Of a stretch of DNA of 64,000 nucleotides, positions 1-9,689 are shown piece by piece. Location: the NCBI GenBank assembly GCA_039105265.1, contig JAPFFF010000020.1:1195001-1259000 (forward strand), read 5' to 3'. The notes below the pieces were generated by a model. The model was given only the letters and a program-made list of their open reading frames with translations. It was not told the DNA's origin and did no database searches. Position numbers and translations under genes: made by a program. How positions within the stretch are numbered: position 1 is the first letter of the stretch; every line of letters starts with the position of its first letter. The stretch is from Tritrichomonas musculus. Taxonomy: Eukaryota; Parabasalia; Tritrichomonadida; Tritrichomonadidae.

Positions 1-429
1 GATATTCGAAATTATATATTGAGAGAAAATTTAAAAAATAGAAATAAACTGCACCATAAGTAAAGATAAGATGAAATAAACAAATCATCCAAAGGAATTT
101 TAAAAATATCTCATATTCAAGGACTTTTATCTGAATTTTGAAGTTTTATTTTCATTATTTTTTATTTTTTTGAATAAATTGAGAGAAATTGAGAGTATAA
201 AATTTTGTCTGACGAAATAAAGGTCACTTGAGGGTATTTGAATCCAATTACACTCAAAATTTTTAAATTATGTTTCAAATTAATTATTTTTATGAGATTT
301 TAGACATTATTTTTTCATGAAATTCAAAATTAATCTTTATTAATGAGATTTTATTTATCTGTTTAAATGTAATTTAATATCAAATTATTATATGAAATTA
401 TTCATCAAATATTGTAATTACATTTTGTA
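1..429. other. AT-rich intergenic stretch, nothing recognised
   Basis: No open frame with recognisable content on either strand. The sequence is simple AT-rich DNA leading into the ankyrin relic that starts near 430. Confidence 0.5.
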
Positions 430-1030
430 ATACAAATTATACAGCATTTATGCAAGTTATTTATGGCACACCATTACATGTTGCAGCCCAAAAAGGTAAT
501 TTGGAAATTGTCAACCTTCTAATCCAATTGAATGGAATAAGCATCAACATCCAAAATGAAATTTAACACATTATTATTAAAAAAAGTTTTCCTTCTTGTA
601 TTTCATGGTTTTAAATTGAAGCTTATGAAAAACGCCTAATCAATTGACAAATGATAAAAAAATTATTGATGCCATTAATTCCAAACTAGAAGTTATAGGA
701 TAAGTAAAAATTACAACATTTTTTTTCCAAACTGTAAATTTTTTTATTCTTATTCATTCAAATTATATTGAAATATGGAAAATTGAATAGTTTATATTAA
801 ACCTCTTAGTTAAGAGAGGTGAGCGCTAATTTATTTGTCTCAAAGTTCGTTATTTTATTTTTAACTTCCTTATGTTTTGAATGCTTTTTACTAATCAAAA
901 ATTTTTTTTTCTCTAAAAATCCGAACTTTATCATTCATCAATAATTTAGCATGAACGGTTCATATTGAACTGATGATGGCTACATATAATGATGGAACTG
1001 GAGTTGTTCAACTTTTATTAAATAGACCCG
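430..1030 (+). pseudogene. Ankyrin-repeat relic
   Basis: At about 465-560 the plus strand reads GTPLHVAAQKGNLEIVNLLI followed by a GISINIQ-like end, a clear ankyrin repeat, and then a stop. A second weaker piece near 965-1030 (MMATYNDGTGVVQLLL) looks like another repeat. No start codon or continuous frame joins them, and poly-T/A runs lie between. As in the arrays further right, an ankyrin unit is followed by a stop-containing spacer, but these units are far more diverged. Read as a dead fragment of an ankyrin gene. Confidence 0.55.
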
Positions 1031-1169
1031 AAATTAAAATAAAAAAAAAAAAAAGTCAAGATTGAACTGAAGTTCATATGAAAAACTTGAATGAAATGAT
1101 GATTGACAATCAAAACAAACAAATAATTAAAAACAGAGATATAATACAAAATAACATATAAACAATGAT

Positions 1170-3023
1170 TTATTCTAGTCTTTGATAAAACAAAATATAA
1201 GCACCTCTAGAATGAGCTCTTTCCTTACTAATTTTAGATGCCATTGAGTCATTGAAGTAGTACCAAGAATTTGAAGCAGGATCGATTGCAGCCGCAGTAT
1301 AATGACCGCCCCCGAGTCCTCCACTATGAAACACTGCTCCGATCAATCTAAATCTTCCTCTATCGTCCTTAGCGAACTTTCCTACATCCAGCACATCAGG
1401 GTAATCCACTGGAGTGTCAATTTTTGAAGCAAATTGACCTTCACCAGAAAATCTTTTGAAATGAATAATTAGCACTTTTTTGCCACACTTCTCAATTCCC
1501 ATCTCTTTCATAGCACAGACCATTTTCTTGCATTTTTCACAACGATACTTGTTCTTTGCATCGAGAACTTCTCTTTGTGAAAACCTGTTCAAACAATCTT
1601 CAAGTTTGATCGCCGACAACTTCCGCTGAAGAGGAAGCGAAAGGAAAATGAAAGGGTCGTGAACTTCTTCAACATGTCCACAACTTGGACAAGTGACACT
1701 GCTGTAAAGGATGCCGTGGAAGATGTCAACAATCGGGCTCGAATTGCGACTGATGTGAACTTGCCAACTGTCGGATTGTGAAGTGACAGAAATTGGTCGG
1801 TCATGGCCCCCGCAATGACTACTTTGGTTCATGTCCTCGTGAAGGCCGTCGAGCAATGAACAAAGGAGCTCTTGCGAGTCGTGCTGCCCGTAGTTGGCGA
1901 ATCTTGGATACTTCGAAACAACGGCACGACGAAGAAGACTTGGATCTCGTGCTGCTGTTGACGAACCGTTACATAAGTCTTCGAGGAAGCGACGATAGGA
2001 GCGTGCAATGTTGCCTCGCGATGACTTCGAATTGCTCGGATTCAATTGTGACTGAAAACGGTTAGAAAGGACAAATGTGGTCAATGGCATGACACGTACT
2101 AAACATTGAACAGCTGCATTGAAAAAACATGTGTTGCCAAGGTTGTTGAGACCAACTGGCTTGGGAAATATTTCAATGTCAGTGCGACCATTTATGCCCT
2201 CAAAATCTTTTGTTGTCGTTTTGGACTGCACGCTACTCCGTGAACTCGGTTTAACTGTTTTTGACATTCTGTTGGTATTTGGTCGCGAGTCAAAGTGATC
2301 ATTATTCAGGATGCTCGAAGATGAAGTAGTGGTGGTACCTGTAGATAGTTTTTTAATTGGCCTCATACTTAAAGGAAGTGTTCTGCTTTCACTCATCGAT
2401 TTTGTATGCTTGAGATCTAGATCTCTTGAATATGATTGAGCTACAACGCCCATTTTGAAATTTTCGCTGATTTGCTCATCTGGATTCGTTGACAAGTGCC
2501 TGGCAAAAGAAAAATTACTTGATTCATGATTATAACTATAACAAATTTTATTTTTTACTTCTTTGAGCAACCAATCAGAAGCGGAATAATATTGAATCGG
2601 CATAGATGACTGAGAATATGAACTGGTACCAGCGCGTCTAACAGGCAAATAAATATTGAATTTTATGTAATTGCCATTAGGGGGAATAAATATTTCTTGC
2701 CCATTGGTTGGATTTTTAACAAGTATTAGTTCAATTTTGTGCATTGAACCAAATTTTTCTGTAATATCATGCCAAAAATTAGTATTAATAATTTCAAAAT
2801 CAATTCCCCTTTTTAAATTAGACTTTAATTTACCGTTATTTAAAAGCTTTAATGTATTTAAATTTTTGGGCGATTTTCCTCTTTTGCTAAGCCATTTGAT
2901 AAATTCATCATAAAAGTCCTTATTAACTAATGCTACTTTTTGCGGTAAATAAGTTGCTTTAACATCCGTAATCTGTTCTAAATTTTGTTTAAAATTTTTT
3001 TTAACTTGACTCTTCTTCATCAT
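1170..3023 (-). CDS. Ubiquitin carboxyl-terminal hydrolase, USP (C19) family, with DUSP-like N-terminus
   Basis: Cysteine protease that removes ubiquitin from proteins. The Cys box GLNNLGNTCFFNAAVQC is plain (nucleophile Cys about 322 when counted from 3,092). Near the end come the His box GGHYTAAAID and the YYFNDS motif. Two CxxC pairs (TCPSCG, RCEKCKK) form the expected zinc-binding finger. Before the protease, an IKWLSKRG...IPPNG region resembles a DUSP domain, followed by a Ser/Thr-rich linker. The open frame begins upstream at 3,092 but with no ATG there. The first in-frame ATGs are the pair at 3,018-3,023, which is the start chosen here. No break is seen, so it is probably functional. 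The flanking stretches contain no genes. Confidence 0.88.
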   Translation of the reverse strand: MMKKSQVKKNFKQNLEQITDVKATYLPQKVALVNKDFYDEFIKWLSKRGKSPKNLNTLKLLNNGKLKSNLKRGIDFEIINTNFWHDITEKFGSMHKIELILVKNPTNGQEIFIPPNGNYIKFNIYLPVRRAGTSSYSQSSMPIQYYSASDWLLKEVKNKICYSYNHESSNFSFARHLSTNPDEQISENFKMGVVAQSYSRDLDLKHTKSMSESRTLPLSMRPIKKLSTGTTTTSSSSILNNDHFDSRPNTNRMSKTVKPSSRSSVQSKTTTKDFEGINGRTDIEIFPKPVGLNNLGNTCFFNAAVQCLVRVMPLTTFVLSNRFQSQLNPSNSKSSRGNIARSYRRFLEDLCNGSSTAARDPSLLRRAVVSKYPRFANYGQHDSQELLCSLLDGLHEDMNQSSHCGGHDRPISVTSQSDSWQVHISRNSSPIVDIFHGILYSSVTCPSCGHVEEVHDPFIFLSLPLQRKLSAIKLEDCLNRFSQREVLDAKNKYRCEKCKKMVCAMKEMGIEKCGKKVLIIHFKRFSGEGQFASKIDTPVDYPDVLDVGKFAKDDRGRFRLIGAVFHSGGLGGGHYTAAAIDPASNSWYYFNDSMASKISKERAHSRGAYILFYQRLE

Positions 3024-3092
3024 TTGTTTCCATGAAAATTGAATGTTTAAATCTCTTGTTATTTGAAAACAAATGAATTTTTTCTGAGTCAA

Positions 3093-3783
3093 TTCAATTT
3101 CTTACTTTGATTATATATTTATAAAAAAAATATTTTCCACTTTAGTTATAGCGATTTTATTTATTTTTCATGCAATAAAATTTTATTAAATACTTAATAT
3201 CTATTATACTCAATTTTTATTTTATTTCATAATTGGATTTGGGTTATTTAAAATGAATATGTTTACATTACTTTATTGTAATTAATTATTTTCTCTTCTA
3301 TTTTAATTTTTAGAACTGTTTGCTTATGATTGCACACATTTTTTTTTTTTTTATTCATCATTAGATTCTAAATGGCCCAGACACATAAATATATTTTTTT
3401 AAAAAAAATAAAAGTTAAAAATAAAAATAAAGTTTTTATTGATGCAAATAAGAGAACGAGCCACCAATTGAGTAATCATGAGACTAAGTGAGAAGTGAGA
3501 TGGTTTATCAAATGATTTTTATTATTGCTATGATTAATTCCATGATGCTTTCCGAAACTATTTTGTTTCATCACTTAAAACATTTATCCCCACAAATATT
3601 TTAAGTGATGAAACAAATAATCATCAAAAAACATCATGGCAATTGCCATGCAATAATAAATAGCCATTCAATTAAACTTTGCAGATATTTGACAATATAT
3701 AAATATCAGCAAAATTAATTACCATCTTAATCATCTCTAAGTCATAATCATGATCAATTGGTTTCTCTCATGACTGATCTGCA
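3093..3783. other. Intergenic stretch with a hairpin
   Basis: AT-rich, with no supported gene. It holds the inverted repeat listed separately at 3,541-3,640, poly-T and poly-A runs, and promoter-distal sequence of the two minus-strand genes on either side. Confidence 0.5.
3541..3640. repeat. Inverted repeat (hairpin), MITE-like
   Basis: Two 19-base arms match perfectly as reverse complements: TTTGTTTCATCACTTAAAA at 3,562-3,580 and its complement at 3,599-3,617. The outer flanks also carry CATGATG and CATCATG. Spacing is about 18 bases. It could be a small inverted-repeat transposon remnant or a transcript hairpin; no target duplication was recognised. Confidence 0.6.
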
Positions 3784-4254
3784 TTATATTCCAGGCCAAA
3801 AATCATTAGGGTCAGTAAAATCATCAATTGTATCTGTGAAAATGTCAATATTTTGATCATCATCATAATTCGTTGGAAATAATTCAAGTTGGTCTTCCAG
3901 TACTGTTCCTTTTTCCAACAGAGTAGAATTTGGAAAAATATCATCGCTTTGAATTTCTTTTTGGCCTGGATTTTGTGATTTGCTTTTTTGCAGATTGTCA
4001 TAATTCTCTATTTTTTGGGATGAGTTATTTGTCGTATTGGTTTTTGAAGTCGTATCTGGTGGATCTTTATAATTGCCATATAATTCGGCCCTTGTCCCAA
4101 GAGTATTAGTATAATCTTTGACTCTAGATTTGCGCTTTTTCGAATAATAATTTTTGGGGAGCATCCCATGCTCATCCAAATTAATCTTCAATGATTCAAG
4201 ATTATCTTGCAAAACTAAAATTGTTCTCCACTTCGACTTATTTTTCCCACGCAT
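3784..4254 (-). CDS. Hypothetical acidic, Asn/Asp-rich protein
   Basis: Open frame of about 156 residues starting at the ATG at 4,252-4,254. The first half is basic (GMLPKNYYSKKRKSRVKD) and the second half acidic with many Asn, Asp and Thr, ending FTDPNDFWPGI. No known domain was recognised. Codon use resembles that of other host genes and there is no stop or frameshift. It could be a small regulatory protein or the tail of a decayed gene. Confidence 0.45.
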   Translation of the reverse strand: MRGKNKSKWRTILVLQDNLESLKINLDEHGMLPKNYYSKKRKSRVKDYTNTLGTRAELYGNYKDPPDTTSKTNTTNNSSQKIENYDNLQKSKSQNPGQKEIQSDDIFPNSTLLEKGTVLEDQLELFPTNYDDDQNIDIFTDTIDDFTDPNDFWPGI

Positions 4255-4299
4255 CAAACCAAGTGAACTAAAAAAAAATCATTGAAAATTCAATCCTTT

Positions 4300-4959
4300 T
4301 TCAAAAAGTGGATAGGCAGACCAAAATTGAATGATCTCAAAATAAAGTATTTATATAGGCCATATCTGATGATATACTTTTCAAATTAACTATAAAATTA
4401 ATATACATATTCTTTTATAATAATTATATAAAAATTTATATTATCAAAGGAATTGGCTAGATTATTTCCAAAATATCGATGATAAACACCAAGAAAAAGC
4501 ATACTCTCCAATTGAAGTTATAGAGGATGGAATTACGATTCATATTAATGATGAATATCCTTTGAAAGCATTTTTGATCATTGTGGTTATCCACCAAATA
4601 CATATTGTCTCTTTTTCGGAGATTGTGCTGACCGTGGTTTCAAAAGCGTTCTCTCTAATCTTTATCACGTATATATTTTTAAATTAGTTTTTTAAAAATT
4701 CGAATATGAGTAAAAAAGTTAAATATTTAGATCACAATTTTATGAAAGCTTTTATTCCTCCAGTTCATTCTTTATTAAGTTTATACATAATTGAATAACA
4801 TAGATATAATGCTAAGATAATAATAATTAATTGAATTATACCAGTTTTTTTAAATTTTATATCTGACAGGAAAGTCAATGCATCTTTAAATTAATTAATT
4901 AATTAATTAATTCTTAGTGTATGTTCGCATTTCTTTTTCTCAAAACTGATACCCATCAA
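4300..4959. pseudogene. Mixed relics: BspA-like fragment (minus) and PP1/PP2A phosphatase fragment (plus)
   Basis: Two unrelated scraps abut. On the minus strand at about 4,500-4,575 the sequence translates to one LRR_5 repeat (AFKGYSSLI, stop, IVIPSSITSIGEYAF). On the plus strand at about 4,578-4,672 it reads DHCGYPPNTYCLFFGDCADRG, which matches the metal-binding GDxVDRG region of PP1/PP2A phosphatases with Cys-Ala in place of Tyr-Val. Both are cut off at each end. The remainder is AT-rich with an AATT repeat near 4,890. Confidence 0.5.
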
Positions 4960-5490
4960 TCTCTAGAGATTGCTTTGCATTTCATCATTGTTTGTTGAAT
5001 CTCTATCTATGAAAATATCATAGGAATTCATCAACAAACTCACAGCAGAATCAAAATCATAGTCGCATCTCTTTAAAGCATTCTCACTCTAAAAACTATC
5101 AAATTCCATTAAAACAAGATTGTTAAAGATATAACCATATCATTTTGAATCTGACCATTAGCAAGAAGGTTAAAAGTATCATTGATGTCATTATCAGCTA
5201 ATAACATATATTCACCTTTTTTCGGTCAAATCAATCGATGCTAGCTGATTAAGAAGGTTAGCTTGACTATGAAGGATATTATTAGAAAAAGTCGTACTCA
5301 TAAGAAATCTAATTGCATACCTGAAGTCATTTTCTACAAAACTAAGTGCTTGTCCGCAAGATCGTTTTTGTAAAACTAATACTATAAAAATATTCGAAAA
5401 AAAATCTGAAACTGATAATTCATTCATGCCATTTTCAGATAATGCTATATATAAGATCATATGCTTATTGTTGCAAATCAAAATCATATT
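4960..5490 (-). pseudogene. Frameshifted gene with UBA-like repeats
   Basis: Read leftward, the minus strand gives an open piece (5,212-5,487) containing LSFVENDFRYAIRFLMSTTF. In another frame follow LLADNDINDTFNLLANGQIQ and then ALKRCDYDFDSAVSLLMNSY, ending in a stop near 4,962. Each piece has the pattern of a ubiquitin-associated three-helix module (CxYDFDxAVxLL). At least one frameshift lies near 5,215 and a stop near 5,110. The parent was probably a protein with several UBA-like modules. No start was recognised. Confidence 0.45.
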
Positions 5491-5493
5491 TTT

Positions 5494-5920
5494 TTTTCAA
5501 TTGATTCGAATCAACTGAATATACATTCAAAATTATTAATTAAAAATAGACATAAATCTTTATTGTTTGGATATTAAGAAATAAATCTCTTTATTAATCC
5601 AATCATCAACCCTATTTTATCAATCAAAACTATGGGACAGTCAAGCTAACCAGAAATAAATCTCTTTATTAAACAACAACATAAGAAACAAAATTCACAA
5701 TGAATATCGAATACCATAATTCTTCAACATTAAAAATAATAAAATCTTTTACTACTTATAAAAACTTTTTAAAACCAAATCTTATTCCTTTATGTTTAAT
5801 AAAAAATGATATTTTCGAAAAATAAGCTTTAGAATATAAAATAGTTAAAAGAAAAGTCATTTCTTGATGATTTTGGCATTTTCTGGAAAAGCAAGAAAAC
5901 CAATTGAAGCTGAAAAAGAA
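5494..5920. repeat. Segmental duplication, copy A (matches 23,056-23,483)
   Basis: This 427-bp block is nearly identical to 23,056-23,483 (one A more in a poly-A run and very few changes). In copy B it is the 3' flank and last codons of the BspA-like gene. Here the last 60 bases are the same BspA tail, but the rest of the gene is absent. Copy A stops exactly where the longer duplication at 5,921 begins. Confidence 0.9.
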
Positions 5921-6083
5921 TCTGTGTATATTTATGTATCGATATCAAAAAGTCAATCAATTATCGATCTCGAGAATCGGAGAATAACAAGTCTAAGCAC
6001 ACCTTTATAAAGAAAATTACCATTTCCATTTATTATCTTGATAGGAAAATTTAAAATAATTGAAATAAATTTACACACTTTTT

Positions 6084-6440
6084 TTCATGGAAAATCTGCA
6101 CCTAAAAAAGTAACAAACTCTTTCTTGAAAGCATAAATATCCTCAAACTGGAATCAATTTTTTTTAATTACATTATCAACACCCATTATTATTGCTTTTA
6201 TATTTTCAGTGATAAAAATATTATTTACACTGTAGCAGTAAATCCCTAAAAATATATTTTTTTTTGAATGAATGTGTTTAACGGCACATATAATTTTTCA
6301 AGTTGTTTCATTTTTTTTCAATGAAATTGAGTTTTGTTAAATCATATTTATTTAATGTTTTTCCTTCAACATATTCAAGAATAAGATATTTTCCATGATC
6401 CGATTCAAAATATCCATAATACTTCACAATACTGTAAAAA
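6084..6440 (-). pseudogene. Protein kinase relic
   Basis: Read leftward from 6,440 the sequence gives SIVKYYGYFESDHGKYLILE followed by YVEGKTLNKYDLTKL, the beta4-beta5 hinge of a protein kinase. After an in-frame stop near 6,310 come NNIFITENIKAIIMGVDNV, where the usual DFG-like motif is GVD, and a short tail ending GADFP before a stop. The N-lobe with the ATP loop and the C-lobe are missing. A near-identical copy is at about 61,360-61,720. Confidence 0.6.
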
Positions 6441-6539
6441 AAATACTATTCTGTTAAAGATTAAAATATAAATTTTGATTATAATGTAGTAATTATTTTT
6501 TATTAATCATTAAGACTTCAATTCATTGCTTTATGGTTT

Positions 6540-7059
6540 TGCTTTGATCGGTCCTTTAGATAGAAGATCAACAATTTCTTGATGATTTTTTTCTCTTGCA
6601 TAGTCAATGGCTGTTTCGTAAAAAAATTATTTCAAAATTCTATAAATTTAAAATATTAGATTTGAATTTCATGAATGTTTTGATTTATAATGCCTTGAAT
6701 ATTGATATCAATGCCTTCTTGTCTTAGTAATAGTTCAACAATTTCTTTATGGCCTTCTTTTACAGCAAGAATCAACGCCGTATCATTAAATGTTCCAGTT
6801 AAATTCCATAAATAATTCAAGTTTGCAATATAATCAAAAAAGTTAGATTTGAATTTTATGAATGTTTTGATTTAAAATGTCTTGAATATTGATATCAATG
6901 CCTTCTTGTCTTATTAATAATTCAACAATTTCTTTATGGCCCTTTTCTGCAGCAAGAATCAACGCCGTATCATTAAATGTTCGAGTTAAATTCTTTAAAT
7001 AATTCAATTATTCAATCCAATGAAAAAAGTTAGATTTGAATATCATGAATGTTTTTGAT
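6540..7059 (-). repeat. Ankyrin cassette array, two units plus terminal repeat
   Basis: The minus strand carries two copies of the ~187-bp ankyrin unit (core TALILAAKEGHKEIVELLIR, then QEGIDINIQ) and a terminal, different repeat TAIDYAREKNHQEIVDLLSK followed by GPIKAKP and a stop near 6,545. The units are out of frame with one another and separated by stop-containing spacers. In the duplicated block at the right end only one unit is present, so the array changes copy number. Confidence 0.75.
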
Positions 7060-7340
7060 TTAAAATGTTACTTGAATGATTAATGTTTTAATTGCTGCAT
7101 TGACGTCAATGGTAAATACTGTCAAACAAAGTTTCACAAGTGTGTAATAGTCAAATTCACATAAATAAAAAAACATGTTTTTGTACTTCATGTTTGTTGG
7201 GAAAAAACAATAATTGTGAGATTCAGATGCATAACGATAAAGATTATCATAATATTTATTTTCATTGTTATTTTGTAGATATTCTTCGTTCATTATATTG
7301 ATCTCAACTAAATTTTTAAAAACGGTCGCCACTGAAATTT
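7060..7340 (-). pseudogene. DUF3447-family C-terminal fragment
   Basis: Matches the last ~80 residues of the intact DUF3447 proteins in this window (NIMNEEYLQNN...YCFFPTNMKYKNMFFYLCEF...DINAAIKT). The N-terminal three quarters are missing. Its upstream side runs into unrelated sequence at about 7,340, where a second fragment of the same family begins on the opposite strand. The open frame up to 7,362 adds a short non-homologous N-terminus. Read as one half of an inversion or rearrangement, not a working gene. Confidence 0.7.
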
Positions 7341-7344
7341 GAAT

Positions 7345-8351
7345 TAAAAGAAAAACATTCAAAGAGATCTTCTAGAATATCTTGAAGAAGAAAAGAATGT
7401 CGAAGAGAATTTTGAAAACTTTCTTCAAGTTTCCAAAAATCAACAAATTCACGAAAGATCATCATGAAATCAAAGAAAGATTATATTTAATAAATAATAT
7501 TTCTAATAATCATCAACGAATTAATAACTTTTATAATAAAGTTGAAAGAATTATTGAATTTGTGAAGATTGATATTACTAAAATAATGAATAATTCAGAA
7601 ATCTTGGAACTTTTTAAAAACAACAAACGACATCTTCTATTCTTTATTGAAGAACGAATGATAACTCTTGTTAAATACATTGTATCACGAATAACGAGTG
7701 ATGAATTTCTTGAAAATAAATATTGTGAGTATTTTTCACCAGAAATCAAAGAATTCATCACGAAAGAATTCATTGATAAGTATTCTTGTCAAAATTCAAT
7801 TTTGAGAGAAGAACATTTAATAAAAGAAATGACAAAAGAAGAAGAATATTTGAATGAACGACGGCGAGAAAGTGAAAATTATAGTTATTTAAGTGAAATT
7901 ATTCGAAAACAAGAAACGAAAAAATTCATTGTTCACGTCAACAGAACAAATTTGTCACTTGAAAGTTACATTGAAGCATCAATTTTTGAAACGAATGAAC
8001 TCCTGACGAAAAATAATAAAGAAATCAAAATTATTAATTATGCAGCATTTTTTTGATCAAATGAAATTATCCGTTACATTCACAAGAATGTATTTGAAAT
8101 GACATCAAATATTTGGTATTATGCGATTCATAGTAGAGATGCAGAACTGATCAAATATCTTGAAGACAATGAAATCTCACCACCAAATTGTACATATGAA
8201 AGCATTCTTCGCGAATCGATCAAAAGTCATCATAACGATGTTTCAAGATATATCATCAATTATCTAATTGATGAAGAAGAAATGAAAAATGACATTGAAA
8301 ATAAATTCGAAGAAAATCTCTATCGATATAGTTTTGAATATCGCAATTATT

Positions 8352-8386
<35 letters not shown>

Positions 8387-8450
8387 CAGAAAACATAAAA
8401 TACAAATACATTTTTTATTATTTCTTCTGTAACTTCTTATTTGTGAAACT
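7345..8450 (+). pseudogene. DUF3447-family gene, disrupted by frameshift, UGA and poly-T
   Basis: Homology to the intact family members starts in one frame (LLEYLEEEKNVEENFENFLQ at about 7,370), shifts frame near 7,460 and continues through KNNKRHLLFFIEERMITLV to NYAAFF. There a TGA at 8,054-8,056 replaces a Gly codon found in the paralogues (YASFYGSN). The frame goes on to EIIRYIHKN...YRNYC and then hits 34 Ts at the Phe-Phe codons of CFFPTNMK, after which it is shifted. The same defects are in the copy at 62,440-63,540. Confidence 0.8.
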
Positions 8451-8555
8451 CAAAAAATAGTCAATTTGTTTAACAAGGAGAATATTTTTCTTTTAACTAT
8501 TTGACAGAAATCAATCAGTATTACAGCATAAAAGAAGGTTATTATGACATCATGA

Positions 8556-9208
8556 TTACAAAATGAATACTTCTTTTGCATGATTTATATATTGCTTTGT
8601 TTGATCATTTAAAATAAGAACATAAATATCGTCTGGCGCAAGTAAATAAGTTAAAACTTCAGACAAAATTAATGTCAACAATTGTGATCTTGTAAGGTTC
8701 TTTGAAAAGGTCGATTTCTTGTGTAGATATTTGGTCATTATCATCATCTTTATTCAGGTCAATGCTATCATTATCTTTTCTTTAATAACAATGATTCAAG
8801 AGCTAATAGATTTTGGTTATCATTATAGTTATCAATGATGCTGCTGAAATTATTTCCCTTTGATTTTTGAATCTCTTTAAATCCATTGTTTCTTTTGCGT
8901 TTTTCTTTTATCAAATAGAAATCACTTGAATTAATGATTGATAATAAATTAGATTGATAAAGTTGTTCTCTAGATAGTCCAAAAAGTTTAGAAGTAGAAT
9001 AATTGATAAATTGGATCTGCCAATTTTTATTGAAAGTTATAAATTGGCTAGGATTATAAGTAATATGCACTTTTAAAGGTGTCGTATTTTTAAATGATTT
9101 TGACTCAAATTGACCTATCATTAACTCAACTAATGATTGATTCTGAACAACAGAAATAGGTGGAAATCGTGCAATCAAAATTCTCTCAATATTGAACTCT
9201 TCCTTCAA
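8556..9208 (-). pseudogene. Nucleotide cyclase fragment (PAS-containing linker region)
   Basis: Two adjoining minus-strand frames. The right one (8,771-9,208) contains ITFNKNWQIQFINYSTSKLF and GLSREQL, a typical PAS core. The left one (8,556-8,747) continues STFSKNLTRSQLLTLILSEV and PDDIYVLILNDQTKQY. This order resembles the region between the membrane part and the catalytic domain of trichomonad adenylyl/guanylyl cyclases (from memory of the family). No cyclase catalytic domain or membrane helices remain. A partial second copy is at 63,652-64,000. Confidence 0.5.
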
Positions 9209-9283
9209 ATTATTAATAATAAAAATGATAAATTATATTTACTTAACAATGAGAACATTGGTAAATTCAATGGAAGTTATTCA

Positions 9284-9321
<38 letters not shown>

Positions 9322-9689
9322 AACATTATTATTATTATTATCATTGCAATTAATAATCTGAAATTTAAATAGTGAAATCATTGTAGAAAAAATCACACTT
9401 TAATTTCAAAAAGTTCATAATATGAACTTTCTAGCAAAAAAAAATGTTCATCATTTCTAAATATTAGAATTTCAGCTGGTATATCCATTTTTGGTAGGAA
9501 ATAACAACTTAAATATCCAAGATATGGACTGAGAACATCTTTGCAAAGAAAGTTCAAAATCTATGTCATCCTGCTCCTGAATAAAAAGGCTCAATAATAT
9601 CATAAAAAATATTATTCTATTAAAGATTAAAATATAATTTTAATTGTAATGTAGTAATTAATTTTTATTAATCATTAAGACTTCAATTA
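9209..9689. other. Intergenic stretch with poly-A and a short unassigned relic
   Basis: Contains a run of about 30 As at 9,289-9,319 followed by ATT triplets. On the minus strand at about 9,400-9,560 a short open piece reads LGYLSCYFLPKMDIPAEILI and ends LFEIKV before a stop; it belongs to no family recognised here. No intact gene is seen. Confidence 0.4.

Larger units (their letters stand above)
5921..8905. repeat. Large segmental duplication, copy 1 (matches 61,200-64,000)
   Basis: A direct repeat of about 2.8-3.0 kb shared with the right end of the window. It includes a kinase relic, the terminal ankyrin segment, ankyrin units, two head-to-head DUF3447 relics and a cyclase PAS relic. Copy 1 carries two ankyrin units where copy 2 has one, and 34 Ts where copy 2 has 39. 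Other differences are scattered single bases. Both copies share the same disabling changes, so decay came before duplication. Confidence 0.92.

Noticed and set aside
3021-3110. A 22-base intron (GTAAG...CTCAG) at the 5' end of the ubiquitin protease gene
   Set aside because: No ATG in a suitable upstream exon and no trichomonad-type branch motif; an in-frame ATG at 3,021-3,023 is enough.
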